Notes: generated by a model from the sequence alone, not told the origin. DNA of 64,000 nucleotides from Zanthoxylum bungeanum (GCA_019454045.1 SKCR01051206.1:124001-188000), one strand, 5' to 3'; positions 46,437-58,780 are shown, counted from the first letter of the stretch. Numbers and translations: made by a program.

Positions 46437-46983
46437 ATGGAAGTGCTCTCATAAATCTTCACAAGTAATTTCCTTATCTCCCTCAAAATTCTCTGATGAA
46501 AGTTTACAAAGCTCGCTTGGAGCGGATGAGACTACTGATGATCAAAGGTACGTCTACTGACATTCATTGGACTATTGAAGCACGAGTCTGATTGGCAGGT
46601 GAGTCCTTTGACTCTTTTATTTCACATCTGCCTGGTTTAGGAATAATCATATATGCTAAAAAGAGAAGAGCCAAAAGAATATGCGTTTGTTATAAATGTG
46701 CTCGTATATTTTGTGATACTCGTTATTAATCTTTAGGAATGGTGTCTGATAACTGCGAAGATGAGATTAATTTCATTAGGGATGGCTTGAGTAAGGAGTC
46801 TTTGGATGACATATGTAAAACTCTTGATACGCATCCCAGTGGATATGTGTATCATGAATTCGCATGTTATATGCACAATTCCGTAAAGAAAGACAACAAT
46901 TAAGTCTTGGGAATCTGACTCTAAAAGACCTTGTTTGCCAATTTATAAGAAGATTGGATGGGAAGCTTATCCCTGACGCATAG
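46437..46983 (+). pseudogene. Athila-1 copy of the unrecognised post-pol frame
   Basis: Collinear with 25145-24597 of Athila-2. A TAA lies soon after the ATG (codon 6), there is a further break near DICKTLDTHPSGYVYHEF, and the frame closes at 46981-46983. It keeps a sense codon (GAA) where Athila-2 has its stop. Acceptor-like 'gtttttacag' ends at 46420, 16 bp before the ATG. Confidence 0.7.
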
Positions 46984-47001
46984 ACGCCTTTCAATCCATT
47001 A

Positions 47002-47006
47002 CATTA
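47002..47006. repeat. Target-site duplication catta (left) of the copia element
   Basis: catta precedes 47007 and is repeated at 56638-56642. The flanks rejoin to match Athila-2 around 24600. Confidence 0.92.
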
Positions 47007-48993
47007 TGTTAGGGATATGCTCTATACCCAACTTGTGGATGGGCTATATGTACATGTATTTGTAATATTTTCATTAATTAATAATAAAATGGAAATCTTT
47101 ATTATACGTGTCTTACATAACTTATATGAATCATCAACACTGTAATAAAGCCCTTGGAGTAATAAGACGATGGCTTCCATGCCTTATGAGAATCATTACT
47201 CTTAAATGTTCCTAGTCATAGTTTTGTGAATAATCAGAGCGTTCACAAAGCGGAGAGACTAGCATGATGATATAATCCGCCTTTAAGCGGGATAGCCGAT
47301 CTCATAGGCTACTAGCGGAGATCCGTCCGCTTGGTGTATCACATGGATGCATGAGTTGCTCTTGTCCATCGAACTGACCGCCGAAAGTTTTCATATGGAG
47401 TGTTTATCCCATGTGTCTGTGAGACCTTTCATGTATCGATTATATGACTAGTTCTTAGACTTGAGGTCTTTACAATCTTATGTGTGGATCAAATAACTTT
47501 GACATTCTCCTTCCGCGGTTCAAAAGATCCGGTCATAAGGGTATGATTGGGTCATTTGTTGAAACACATGAAGTTTGTAAAGACACAACAGAGAATCGCC
47601 ACTCTCTCGGATAATATTTTATTATAAGAGTAGTATTTCAGTTCGCGGGTTGATATGTGTGATCAGTGCTTGAGACTGTGGCCACAACGGAAGAATCATG
47701 TGAGATTCATGGGTTAACACGATTCATGACACTATCAACATCATACCTTTGACCATATAGGTAGACACTTTCCGTACCCTAGGTCAATAGGTGGGGATAC
47801 AGTGAGGCGAGGGACCGTATCATATGTAAATCGCATACAAAATGTATATATATATCTTTCCTTCTCATTTGGGGGCCTTGGCATGTTGCTAGATGTCAAC
47901 CTTGGACATTGAAATCGAACGACCATCTGATCGGAGGATAATTTATGTTCGATTAAATTATCACGATTCATTTCATGTCCAACTTGATGGGAACCCAAAT
48001 GGTCACACACAACAAAGTCGAAATCAATGGTTAACAGTGCACAGTACATATTTAACAACATATAAGATTGCTGTAGGAATTGTCCATAAATGGTTCAATG
48101 TGTTTAATTATTGAACATATCATTTATGAGGTTCCATAGTGGCTTAGGGATTGGTGAATAACGATATGGGCACTTTGGGAATTGGAATAAATAGATTAAA
48201 AAATTACTATTCACGTGATTAGTAACATGTGAATAGTACCGCGTGAATCGTAAATTTTTATTTTTTTTTATTTTTGTTATTGTTTTGAATTCCAATTCGG
48301 CCCAAACTCTTATTAGGGTTTTATAATCTCATTAAACCCCTAAATTAAGATCCAATGGCTAAGATTAAATTGGCTTTTATCCCACATCGGATTCTTAATT
48401 AATTTTGTTGTCTTTGGAGCACTATATAAACCCAAAGAATTCTTCACAAATTTTTGCACCCAACCTTTCAAATCTTGGGTTTATATAAGTGAGCAACTCT
48501 AAAGTTTAAGAGTAAGCCACTGATTTTGAGGATCCTTAAGTCTAATTGACTGGAGGAACCTCGATTTAAAAGTTTTGTGGTTTTTGCCTAGGCTAGCACC
48601 AAGGGCAAAATACCCGTGCACTCAAGGCGTAGTCTTGCCATTGAGTTTTGGCTTTGGTGTGTGCATCTTTGGAGGCCACACACTTGGTGGCTCTTTGGAA
48701 CGTGGAAGAGTTTGTTGAGTTTGAGAAAAGCTTGTAGATTTTAGGGAGGACTGGAGGAGTGTACGGTTCAAGTAAGTCTTTTTCTTTCTTTATTTTAATT
48801 AGAGTTCTTATGATAGTTAGCATGTTTAGGTTTATGTTATTTGCATGTTTTATGAGTTTTATGCTTAGAATATATAGTAACATGCCTAGGCTTGTAGGAT
48901 AATCAAAACAAATGGGTATTGGGTAAAGGGAAAGCGGCATCATAATTTCATTATTTCAATTTTCCGCTGTGCACTCGCGGCCGCTTCCCAACA
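47007..48993 (+). repeat. Copia 5' LTR
   Basis: 1987 bp, tgttagggat...ttcccaaca. It holds a TATA box at 48422-48430. The 3' LTR is 819 bp because of an internal deletion. ORFs 47741-48943 are scattered and not supported by the second LTR. Confidence 0.92.
48422..48430 (+). promoter_or_regulatory. Copia LTR TATA box
   Basis: ctatataaa in the context ggagcactatataaaccc. It lies inside the part missing from the 3' LTR. Confidence 0.55.
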
Positions 48994-48994
48994 G

Positions 48995-49006
48995 TGGTAT
49001 CAGCGC
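48995..49006 (+). other. Copia primer-binding site (iMet)
   Basis: tggtatcagcgc, one change from tggtatcagagc, 1 bp after the LTR. Confidence 0.88.
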
Positions 49007-50003
49007 GCCGTTTTTGTTTTGTTTAGTTCTCACTCATTTGAACTCGACATTGGGTGTTTAAAAGCTCGTTGGAAAGCTAACACCCTGAACGTAATTTTAG
49101 GCACAAGTTTTACATGATTTTGTTAAGATTTGAATTGTGAAATTGCATTTAAAGTTCACGCGTCTCCATAAAAATGTGATTAGTAAATTTATTTGAATAA
49201 AATAAAATGCAATATCATAATTAAATATTAATCAAAATTATTTAATGCCTAAAATAATTCCAACATATTAAAATTCATATGCTTGATAATTCTATGTATG
49301 ATTAGAATTGACATGATTATTTTAGTGTGCAATCATCTAGAGACTTTCTAAGAAATAGAGAATGTATTGCTTATCCATTAGCTAAGTAATTATTCCGTGA
49401 TGAACTTAGAGATTCATTACATTTAAGGCTAATAAATATAAATCACTTGTTTATAATATAAGACATTATAAAAGATACAAGTGGGGTGGGACCAAGGCAT
49501 TAATAAAACTTTCCAAACTAAAGTTAATTTAACCATAGGTATTACTAGAGTTAGATAATGATTTGGTGTCTTCCTTCACTCACTATCTTTTTATAGCCAA
49601 AAGGAAAAGCTGTGAAGACATCTAGATAATCATTTACTCAAAGCTTACCTTAAAGCATATTTAAAGTGTTGGAGTAATTTGGAGGATCTACTGTTTATTC
49701 ATGTCACCAATGCGATAAGAGCCTAAGAGGTCAGGGTATTTAAGAGAGTTTGCTCCACCCTCTCTCTGGGGAATTTTCAATGGAGGAATCCATTTGACAG
49801 TTATTCACTTAAACTTGCTAAAGTCCTCAATAATAATTTAAGTCTAAAATTTGCCTCCCATTGTAAAGTATAGACCTAAAGAGCTTAAACCGTATTGGCA
49901 GGACTAGGCTTTACCAGACTGACCAATACCAATTTGTCCCTAAATCGTACTATTGACAATTGTTTGACTTTTCTGAGTCATAAGACGCAACGACCCTTAG
50001 GCG
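49007..50003 (+). other. Copia 5' leader with module shared with Tat-1
   Basis: About 1 kb with no open frame. Positions 49475-49806 align in sense with the Tat-1 leader (see 42670-43487). The remainder shows no recognisable feature. Confidence 0.75.
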
Positions 50004-51838
50004 TGGTCTTATAACTTAGTGGCAAAGATTGGGTGTCCACAAGGACTAGTATAAGATAAGGCATGTTCGATTGCCCAACCCAATGATCAAGGAATTGTGA
50101 TTTATATCATAAATTGGTTGGGAACCTACCTAATTATCGTATTTTATAATGATCGGCCCTAGTTGGAGTTATAAAATGATGATAATGGGATCCTTGCCCA
50201 CAAGAAATCCATCATATTGGGGTTGATGCGATTTGCTTAAAATTTTAAAACAATTGAGTGGGAGCAAATTCATAATATTAAAAGCCAATGTTATTATGAA
50301 ACATTAATGAACAACATATTCCTAATTTTAACATTCTCTCTTAATAGATAGGTTAAAATATTTCACAAATATTTCATCATGGATCATGAGATATGTCAGT
50401 ATCCAATTCTTCAGTCCTTACCAAAAGAATTATCTAACTTTATTATGCAGTTTCATCTGTCTGATAAAAAAACTACTTTAGCAGAATTGCACAATCTGAT
50501 AAAGCAAGCAGAGAAGGACTTGAAACCGGAGCTTAAAACCTCCGTCAAGCTTACGGGTACAGAACTAAAGCCACGAGGCCTAAAGAAAAATAAGGGCAAG
50601 GCCAAGGCTCCAGATCACCTAAAGTCCAATGGTAAGGTGGAGAAGAAAAAAGGAAAGGGGAAATGTTTCTTTTGTGGAAAGAAGGGTCATTGGAAGAAAG
50701 AATGCAGATCCTTGAAAGCCAAGGAAGCTGGGGAAGCCCAAGAGGCCAAGAAGCCCAATGCTTTAGGTATGTTGTATATGATTGAACTATATTCTCAAAA
50801 CTCTAAACCTTCTACTTGGGTGCTTGACATCGGTTGTGGGACTCACTTGTGTAACAATGTGCAGGGCCTGAGAAACAGTAGGAGACTCCATCATGGGGAG
50901 GTTGACTTACGTATGGGTAATGAAGCAAAGCTGGCTGCATTGTTCGTGGGGACTTATTCATTAGTTTTGCCGAATGGTTTAGTTTTAGACTTAGAAGATT
51001 GTGTTTATGTACCTTCTCTAGTAAAGAACATCATTTCATCTTATTCGTTATGTAATAAAGGCTTTTCATGCCTAATAAGTTGTAATGAATGTTCTATTTA
51101 TTTCAATGAAATAAAATATAGAAATGGTATTTTGAATAATGGTATTTATCTCTTACAAACTAACAAAGAATGTTCAACCTCTAATATATACGTTAACTCG
51201 AATAATCTCAATGAATCACTTCTATGGCATAGTCATTTAGGTCATATCAATGAAACAAGATTAACTAAGCTACACAAGGATGGGTATTTCAGACCCCTAA
51301 AATATGAACCTAATTGAACTTGTGAGTCTTGTTTACTTGGTAAAATGACCAAATTACCCTTCAAAGGTAAAAGACAGCGTGCAACTGAGACATTAGAACT
51401 CATACACTCTGATGTATGCGGACCAATGTCAGTCACCACTAGAGTTGGATTCTCCTACTTCATTACCTTTATCGATGATCACTCGCGATATGGGTATGTG
51501 TACCTTATGTGGTACAAATCTGAAGCCTTTGAGAAATTCAAAGACTTCAAAGCTGAAGTAGAAAACCAGCTTATTAAAAGTATTAAGTCACTAAGGTCTG
51601 ACCGAGGTGGTGAATACTTAAGCAAAAAATTTCAAGATTACTTGAGAGAAAATGGCATTGTTTCCCAGTGGACTCCTCCGGGAACTCCACAGCATAATGA
51701 GGTCTTCGAAAGGAGAAATCAAACATTATTAGATATGGTCCGATCAATGATTCCAAACACAGATCTACCTCATTCATTTTGGGGTCTTGTTTTAGAAACT
51801 GCAACACTACTACTAAACCAAGTTCCTTCCAAGACTGT
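50004..51838 (+). repeat. Copia duplication, unit 1 (1.8 kb)
   Basis: Begins tggtcttataacttagtggc and is repeated from 51839. Unit 1 lacks about 440 bp that unit 2 has at about 52209-52650 (start of gag); otherwise the two are near-identical. Unit 1 ends at actgtt, where unit 2 starts. Confidence 0.93.
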
Positions 51839-51854
51839 TGGTCTTATAACTTAG
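50379..51854 (+). pseudogene. Copia gag (N-truncated)-protease-integrase, unit 1
   Basis: Open frame 50379-51317 has the zinc knuckle CFFCGKKGHWKKEC and the protease site WVLDIGCGTHLC, where the usual Asp-Thr-Gly reads Asp-Ile-Gly. A TGA ends it after YEPN at the GAG-pre-integrase domain. The integrase frame 51345-51854 keeps the first two catalytic aspartates (HSDVCGP, FIDDHSRYGY) and the glutamate region HNEVFERRN. It ends at the duplication junction. Confidence 0.9.
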
Positions 51855-52211
51855 TGGCAAAGATTGGGTGTCCACAAGGACTAGTATAAGATAAGGCATG
51901 TTCGATTGCCCAACCCAATGATCAAGGAATTTTGATTTATATCATAAATTGGTTGGGAACCTACCTAATTATCGTATTTTATAATGATCGGCCCTAGTTG
52001 GAGTTATGAAATGATGATAATGGGATCCTTGCCCACAAGAAATCCATCATATTGGGGTTGATGCGATTTGCTTAAAATTTTAAAACAATTGAGTGGGAGC
52101 AAATTCATAATATTAAAAGCCAATGTTATTATGAAACATTAATAAACAACATATTCCTAATTTTAACATTCTCTCTTAATAGGTAGGTTAAAATATTTCA
52201 CAAACATTCAA

Positions 52212-52589
52212 ATGGCAAACAGAGTATCACTTCGTTCCATCCTTGATGAGTATAAGCTCAAAGGGGACATCTACAATGACTGGTTTAGAAATCTTAAAAT
52301 TGTCTTACGACAAGAAAATATTTTCTATGTTCTTGAAAGACCGTTTGCCCCAGAACCCGCAAAAGATGCTGACCAAAATACATTCGATGCTTGGAAGAAA
52401 CACGTCGATGATGATGAGAAAGCAGTTTGCATAATGCTTGGCTCTATGTCGAACGAACTTCAGAAAGCTCAAGAAGATATGGATGCTCAAACCATCATCT
52501 TTCTCTTGAAGGAGTTGTATGCAACTTCCGTTCATACCATGAGATTCCAAGTGTCATGTGCCTTATTCCAAACAAGGTGTAAGGAATGA
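52212..52589 (+). pseudogene. Copia gag N-terminus
   Basis: Open for 125 codons: MANRVSLRSILDEYKLKGD, then WFRNLKIVLRQENIFYVLE, the standard copia Gag start, and EKAVCIMLGSMSNELQKA. A TGA at 52587-52589 separates it from the next piece at 52605, with which it is otherwise continuous. Absent from unit 1. Confidence 0.88.
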
Positions 52590-52604
52590 TCTGTTAGTGG
52601 ACAT

Positions 52605-53594
52605 GTGCTTAAGATGATTGGCCACATTGAAAAATTGGCCAACCTCGGGATCATCATGGATCATGAGATATGTCAGTATCCAATTCTTCAGTCCTTACCA
52701 AAAGAATTATCTAACTTTATTATGCAGTTTCATTTGTCTGATAAAAAAACTACTTTAGCAGAATTGCACAATCTGATAAAGCAAGCAGAGAAGGACTTGA
52801 AACCGGAGCTTAAAACCTCCGTCAAGCTTACGGGTACAGAACTAAAGCCACGAGGCCCAAAGAAAAATAAGGCCAAGGCCAAGGCTCCAGATCACCTAAA
52901 GTCCAATGGTAAGGTGGAGAAGAAAAAAGGAAAGGGGAAATGTTTCTTTTGTGGAAAGAAGGGTCATTGGAAGAAAGAATGCAGATCCTTGAAAGCCAAG
53001 GAAGCTGGGGAAGCCCAAGAGGCCAAGAAGCCCAATGCTTCAGGTATGTTGTATATGATTGAACTATATTCTCAAAACTCTAAACCTTCTACTTGGGTGC
53101 TTGACATCGGTTGTGGGACTCACTTGTGTAACAATGTGCAGGGCCTGAGAAACAGTAGGAGACTCCGTCATGGGGAGGTTGACTTACGCATGGGTAATGG
53201 AGCAAAGCTGGCTGCATTGTTCGTGGGGACTTATTCATTAGTTTTGCCGAATGGTTTAGTTTTAGACTTAGAATATTGTGTTTATGTACCTTCTCTAGTA
53301 AAGAACATCATTTCATCTTATTCGTTATGTAATAAAGGCTTTTCATGCCTAATAAGTTGTAATGAATGTTCTATTTATTTCAATGAAATAAAATATAGAA
53401 ATGGTATTTTGAATAATGGTATTTATCTCTTACAAACTAATAAAGAATGTTCAACCTCTAATATATACGTTAACTCGAATAATCTCAATGAATCACTTCT
53501 ATGGCATAGTCATTTAGGTCATATCAATGAAACAAGATTAACTAAGCTACACAAGGATGGGTATTTCAGACCCCTAAAATATGAACCTTATTGA
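52605..53594 (+). pseudogene. Copia gag C-terminus, zinc knuckle, protease, pre-integrase (unit 2)
   Basis: A 329-codon open piece. The order is MLKMIGHIEKLANLG, a lysine-rich linker, the CCHC knuckle CFFCGKKGHWKKEC (about 136-149), protease WVLDIGCGTHLC (about 177-188, Thr to Ile at the active site), then LLWHSHLGHINETRLTKLHK (GAG-pre-integrase). It ends at the same TGA as in unit 1, so both the active-site change and the stop predate the duplication. Confidence 0.9.
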
Positions 53595-53621
53595 ACTTGT
53601 GAGTCTTGTTTACTTGGTAAA

Positions 53622-54179
53622 ATGACCAAATTACCCTTCAAAGGTAAAAGACAGCGTGCAACTGAGACATTAGAACTCATACACTCTGATGTATGCGGAC
53701 CAATGTCAGTCACCACTAGAGTTGGATTCTCCTACTTCATTACCTTTATCGATGATCACTCGCGATATGGGTATGTGTACCTTATTGGGTACAAATCTGA
53801 AGCCTTTGAGAAATTCAAAGACTTCAAAGCTGAAGTAGAAAACCAGCTTATTAAAAGTATTAAGTCACTAAGGTCTGACCGAGGTGGTGAATACTTAAGC
53901 CACAAATTTCAAGATTACTTGAGAGAAAATGGCATTGTTTCCCAGTGGACTCCTCCGGGAACTCCACAGCATAATGAGGTACTCGAAAGGAGAAATCAAA
54001 CATTATTAGATATGGTCCGATCAATGATTCCAGACACAGATCTACCTCATTCATTTTGGGGTCTTGTTTTAGAAACTGCAACACTACTACTAAACCAAGT
54101 ACCTTCCAAGACTGTTAGTCAAACACCATATGAGTTATGGTCTGGGAAACGTCCTAGTCTTTGTTATCTAAGAGTTTAG
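53622..54179 (+). pseudogene. Copia integrase (unit 2)
   Basis: A 185-codon open piece with HSDVCGPMSV, FIDDHSRYGYVYL and TPQHNEVLERRNQTLLDM (D, D, E triad) and YELWSGKRPS. It ends in a TAG at 54177-54179 with homology continuing (GCDAYVKLTQ). The domain is complete across the core but not joined to protease or RT. Confidence 0.9.
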
Positions 54180-55680
54180 GGATGTGACGCATATGTCAAG
54201 CTTACACAAACTTACAAATTGGATGATAGGGCAGTTAAATGTAAGTTTGTAGATATGCCTTGAAATCAATAACATAAGTGTTCTACGTCCCAAATGAACA
54301 AGAACATTTGTCTCACGGAATGCTAAATTTCTAGAGAATGAATTCCTTCTCAAGAAATATAGTGGGCGTAGACTTTACCTCGATGAGGTATGAGAAGAAC
54401 AAACTAACAGAGAATTAAACCTCAGGCCCCTCAAAAGGGTAGCGACGGAACAACCACAAGGTTATGAACTCAGAAGGTCTGGTAGGGAAAGACATGAGCC
54501 TGAAAGATATGGTTTCCATATTGATGAGGAACATGATTAGGTCATTGATAATGACGATCCCACCAGTTATGATGAAAAAATACGTGACATTGATTCAGTC
54601 AAATGGATTGAGGCCATGAAAGTCGAAATTGACTCTATCTATCAGAATCAAGTCTGGGACTTGGTAGATGCATCTGAAGGGATAAAACCCATAGGCTGTA
54701 AGTGGATTTACAAGCGTAAAACTGATGCAGAAGGAAACATCCAAACCTATAAGGTTAGGTTGGTGGCGAAAGGTTATAGAAAAATCCAAGGAATTGACTA
54801 TGAGGAAACCTTCTCGCCTGTTGCAATGATAAAGTCCATTCGAATTTTACTGGCACTAGCTGCACACTTTGATTATGAGATTTGGCAGATGGATGTCAAA
54901 ACAACTTTCCTTAATGGGAATCTCGTAGAGGAAGTCTATATGACACAACCTGAGGGGTTTGCATCTAAGGATGATCATAATAAAGTATGCAAGCTTAAAT
55001 GATCCATTTATGAACTCAAGCAAGCCTCCAGAAGTTGGAATATACGATTTGATGAGACATTCAAAGAATTTGACTTCATCAAAAATGTAGACGAGCCTTG
55101 TGTTTACAGGAAAAGTAGTGGGAGTGCTGTTGTATTTCTTATATTATATGTCGATGACATATTAATCATCTGGAATGATATTCCCATGATGTAAGCCACC
55201 AAGCAATGGTTATCTCGGAATTTCTCCATGAAATATTTGGGAGAAGCACCCTACATCCTCGGCATTAAGATCTACCATGATAGATCTAAGAGGTTGTTAG
55301 GACTTTCTCAATCTACGTACATAGATAAAGTTTTGAAAATATTCAAAATGGAAGATTCCAAAAGTGGTAATTTACTTGCTTGTCATGGAATCAAATTATC
55401 TAAGGAGCAATGTCCACATACTCCTTCAGATAGAGAGCGTATGAGTAGGATCCCTTATGCTTCAGCAATAGGATCGATCATGTACGCCATGCTATGTACA
55501 AGACCTGATGTCTCTTATGCTCTTAGCATAACGAGCAGGTATCAGGCAAATCCTGGTGAGCAACACTGGGCAGCTGTCAAAACAATCCTCAAGTATCTGA
55601 GAAGAACTAAGGATGTTTTTTTGACATACGGAGATTGTTCTGAGATGAAAGTCATTGGTTACTGTGATGCGAAAAGAAGT
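54180..55680 (+). pseudogene. Copia reverse transcriptase and truncated RNase H
   Basis: Open piece 54616-55002 begins at VEIDSIYQNQVWDLVDASEG and reaches QMDVKTTFLNGN and TQPEGF. A TGA at 55000-55002 interrupts it; homology continues with SIYELKQAS and the YVDD catalytic site (LYVDDILI, about 55144-55167). A second stop follows at about 55193, then open piece 55228-55710 (ILGIKIYHDRSKRLLGLSQ, SIMYAMLCTRPDVSYAL). At about 55670 the RNase H jumps from VIGYCDA to the last ~25 codons of pol, so most of that domain is deleted. The region 54180-54615 is damaged linker. Confidence 0.9.
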
Positions 55681-55818
55681 TACTATAGAGAAAATACCCA
55701 CAGAAGATAATCTTGCAGATTCTCTTACTAAAGGGCTGACTCAACAAAAGCATGATAGGCACACCCGAGAGTATGATGTCCAGATTCATACTAGTTGGCT
55801 ATAGTGCAAGTGGGAGAT
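55681..55818 (+). other. Copia pol C-terminus and polypurine tract
   Basis: Out of frame with the previous piece, 'IEKIPTEDNLADSLTKGLTQ' can be read, the usual copia pol end, followed by aagtgggagat (55808-55818) next to the LTR. Confidence 0.85.
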
Positions 55819-56637
55819 TGTTAGGGATATGCCCTATACCCAACTTGTGGATGGGCTATATGTACATGTATTTGTAATATTTTCATTAATTAATAAAATA
55901 GCAATCTTTATTATATGTGTCTTACATAACTTATATGAATCATCAACACTGTAATAAAGCCCTTGGAGTAATAAGACGATGGCTTCCATGCCTTATGAGA
56001 ATCATTACTCTTAAATGTTCCTAGTCATAGTTTTGTGAATAATCTGGGTGTTCACAAATCGGAGAGACTAGCATGATGATATGATCCGCCCTTAAGAGCG
56101 GTAGCCGATCTCATAGGGTACTAGCGGAGATCCATCCGCTTGGTGTATCACATGGATGCATGAGTTGTTCGTGTCCATCGAATTGACCACCGAAAGTTTT
56201 CATATGAAGTGTTTATCCCATGTGTCTGTGAGAACTTTCATGTATCGATTATATGACTAGTTCTTAGACTTGAGGTCTTTACAATCTTATGTGTGGATTG
56301 GTGTGTGCATCTTTGGAGGCTACACACTTGGGTGGCTCTTTGGAACGTGGAAGAGCTTGTTGAGTTCAAGAAAAGCTTGTAGATTGGAGGGAGGACTGGA
56401 GGAGTCTACGATTCAAGTAAGTCTTTTTCTTTCTTTATTTTAATTAGAGCTCTTATGATAGTTAGTATGTTTAGGTTATGTTCTTTGCATGTTTTATGAC
56501 TTTTATGCTTAGAATATATAGTAACATGCCTAGGCTTGTAGAATAATCAAAACAAATTGGTCTTGGGCAAAGGGAAAACAACATCATAATTTTACTATTT
56601 CAATTTCCGCTGCGCAACTCGTGGCCACTTGCCAACA
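55819..56637 (+). repeat. Copia 3' LTR with ~1.17-kb internal deletion
   Basis: Matches 47007-47489, then jumps to the equivalent of about 48655, and ends gccaaca at 56637. The join is at about 56298, with little or no microhomology. The TATA box region is lost. Confidence 0.92.
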
Positions 56638-56852
56638 CATTATTGTAAATATTATATCTTTTGTCTTTTCCTAATAATTTTGATTTGTTTTGTTATTTTC
56701 TCCGACATGATCCAGGCTACTTTTTGACCTTTCACGATTTACTATTTTACTACTAATCGTCCTTTGGAAGATACTTGTGCTATTATTACTCACCCTTTTC
56801 AGGTTTTATAAATTCAACTCATCATTTCACCTTTGAAGGCATCCAGATAAAA
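56638..56852 (+). other. Athila-1 leader of the LOG-like pseudogene
   Basis: Collinear with 24600-24330 of Athila-2, including the acceptor-like cacccttttcag. Confidence 0.7.
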
Positions 56853-57507
56853 ATGGAAGCTACTTCAAGAAGACGGGTTGAAAACATCTGTGTGTTTTAT
56901 GGTACCAATGTTGGTGTTAAACCATAATACGTAACATCGACACAGGAATTGGGTCGAGTCATTGCTGCAAGGAATATGCACCTGGTATATGGCGATGGCA
57001 ATCTTGGACTAATGAGGGATCATTTCAAAGGCTGTACAGGATAGGGGCAGCCAAGTCTTGGGAATCATCCCAAAACCCTTGGCGGAGGCGAATCTTATTG
57101 GATCATCAAACGATGAGGAACTAATCGTGCCAGGTATGTCTGAACGAGTGGTAGAGATGATTAACCGTGCTGATGCTTTTATTGCTTTGCCAGGAGGCTT
57201 GAGCACGATGGTGGAAATTTTTACAGTACTATCTTGGGCAAACTTGAACATACACCAGAAACCGCTTAGACTGTACAATGTTTATGGATTTTATGATTTT
57301 CTTTGTGTGTTTATTGATGATGCTCGGAGAAATGGATTCGTGTCAAGCCTGTAAAAGAACTGCTCTTTACTGCCAGAATTGCCCCAGATTTAATTTACCA
57401 AATCTTAGCCTTTGAACCTCAAATTCCACCCCATTCTTTCCAACATAAACTGGTCTGATAATGATCGTGGTAAGAGGCATTGGATAAATCTGGATCTTAA
57501 CCTTTAA
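56853..57507 (+). pseudogene. LOG-like pseudogene in Athila-1
   Basis: Same start (MEAT.RRRVENICVF) and same end (INLDLNL, stop at 57505-57507) as the Athila-2 gene. It has a TAA at about codon 25 (VKP then stop), a frameshift near LGLM, and a second frameshift after 'NGFV'. An open piece 57058-57354 keeps ADAFIALPGG and IHQKP. Here PGG is intact but the next glycine is Ser (GLST). Comparison with Athila-2 shows the two copies decayed independently. Intronless throughout. Confidence 0.9.
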
Positions 57508-58780
57508 CTTTAGATGTAGAATTTCAGCTAACCAGGTACGGTTTTCTAAACTCTTCTTCTACTGTTTAAGACATTGGGGACAATAGTTAAATTGTATCTT
57601 GTTTTGATTATTTTATTTTTAGTCAAAATTTTTCGAAAAAGCCAAAAACAAATTTGAAAAATTTTACAAAAACCAAAAAAAATATATTTTTTGTATTTTT
57701 GTGTTTTTATTTGATTAATCAGGTGAAATTGGTGTGAGATAGTTGTGTAAGGAATTTTCATTCCTGAGACGTATCTCAACCTATTTTGGAACAAGTTAAT
57801 TTTTGTTTATTTCCTTTTAAATTATTTAATTTGTGAATTCTCCATAATACTGACTAAAATGAATCTGCATATGCTTAGTTGACAGATATTATCAACTTGC
57901 ATGGTAACATACGGACATGAGACGTAATTGAAAAGTTTGTAATAGTCAGTGCTCTAGTTTAATTAGAGGAAGCATCTCAAAAAGCGATGGAGTAAAAAAA
58001 AATGTCTGAGATCCGAGTTATTAAGTCCGTAGGGGTGTTTTAACACCTAGTGCCCTAAAGCCAACTAGTTTAAGAGTCACTGACCCAAAACTCGCTACAT
58101 GGATCAAAGATGTTGCAAAAAAAAATACATATATCTAAAGTCTGAGTAATTAAGTCCGTATGGGTATCTTAACACCTAGTGGCCTAAAACCAACTGGTTT
58201 GGGAGTCGCTGGCCCAAAGCTCGCTACATAGATGTAAGATATTGTATATAAAAAAAAAACCAAAAAAAAAAAAAATTTCCATTGCTTAAAAATGTGTGAA
58301 TTATGATAAAACTTTAGGACAAAAATATTACTTTCTTCTCAACTGCACTTGTTACTATTATGGGTAAAAATGAGTTGATTAATATTTTGTTGGCTATGTA
58401 TATGAAGAATGATAAAAATAATCAGAGAATTTACTTATTCGGTAATTTAAAAAGAAATAAAACAACTATTAACTTGGATAAGAAGTTTCACATATTTAGT
58501 CACTAACTTCTTTATTCATTTTTCTCTTGTCTTTTTGCTTTTGTGTGCATTAGTTTTATTATCTTTTTACTTTTTTAAAAACGTTTGTGGGTATCGTTGT
58601 TGTAAGCCCTCACGAGACTACAACTCGTCCACTAGGGACACCTAGGGGTTTAAAGGCTTGTTGCATACGTTAAATGCAACCGTGATCCCTAAGAAAATGG
58701 ATTAGTTTAGTTTTAATTGTTTCTTGTATTTTACTTTTTTGTTTTGCTCGAGGACTAGCAAAATGTTAGGTTTAGGGGTG
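57508..58780 (+). other. Athila-1 3' untranslated region
   Basis: Collinear with 23675-22336 of Athila-2: duplicated 'taagtccgta' segments (57990-58230), an AT-rich tail, then 'gctcgaggactagcaaaatg' and the purine tract ggtttaggggtg before the LTR. No gene. Confidence 0.8.

Larger units (their letters stand above)
51839..54116 (+). repeat. Copia duplication, unit 2 (2.3 kb)
   Basis: A second copy of the leader end, gag, protease and most of the integrase. Its right end at actgtt (54116) continues into the rest of pol. Confidence 0.93.
47007..56637 (+). mobile_element. Ty1/copia element with internal tandem duplication
   Basis: LTRs are 47007-48993 and 55819-56637, with an iMet primer site at 48995, a polypurine tract aagtgggagat before 55819, and 5-bp duplication catta. 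The order gag, protease, integrase, RT, RNase H is that of Ty1/copia. The gag-integrase segment is duplicated head-to-tail (50004-51838 and 51839-54116). Stops are scattered in every domain and the RNase H is internally deleted, so the element cannot move by itself. Confidence 0.93.
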
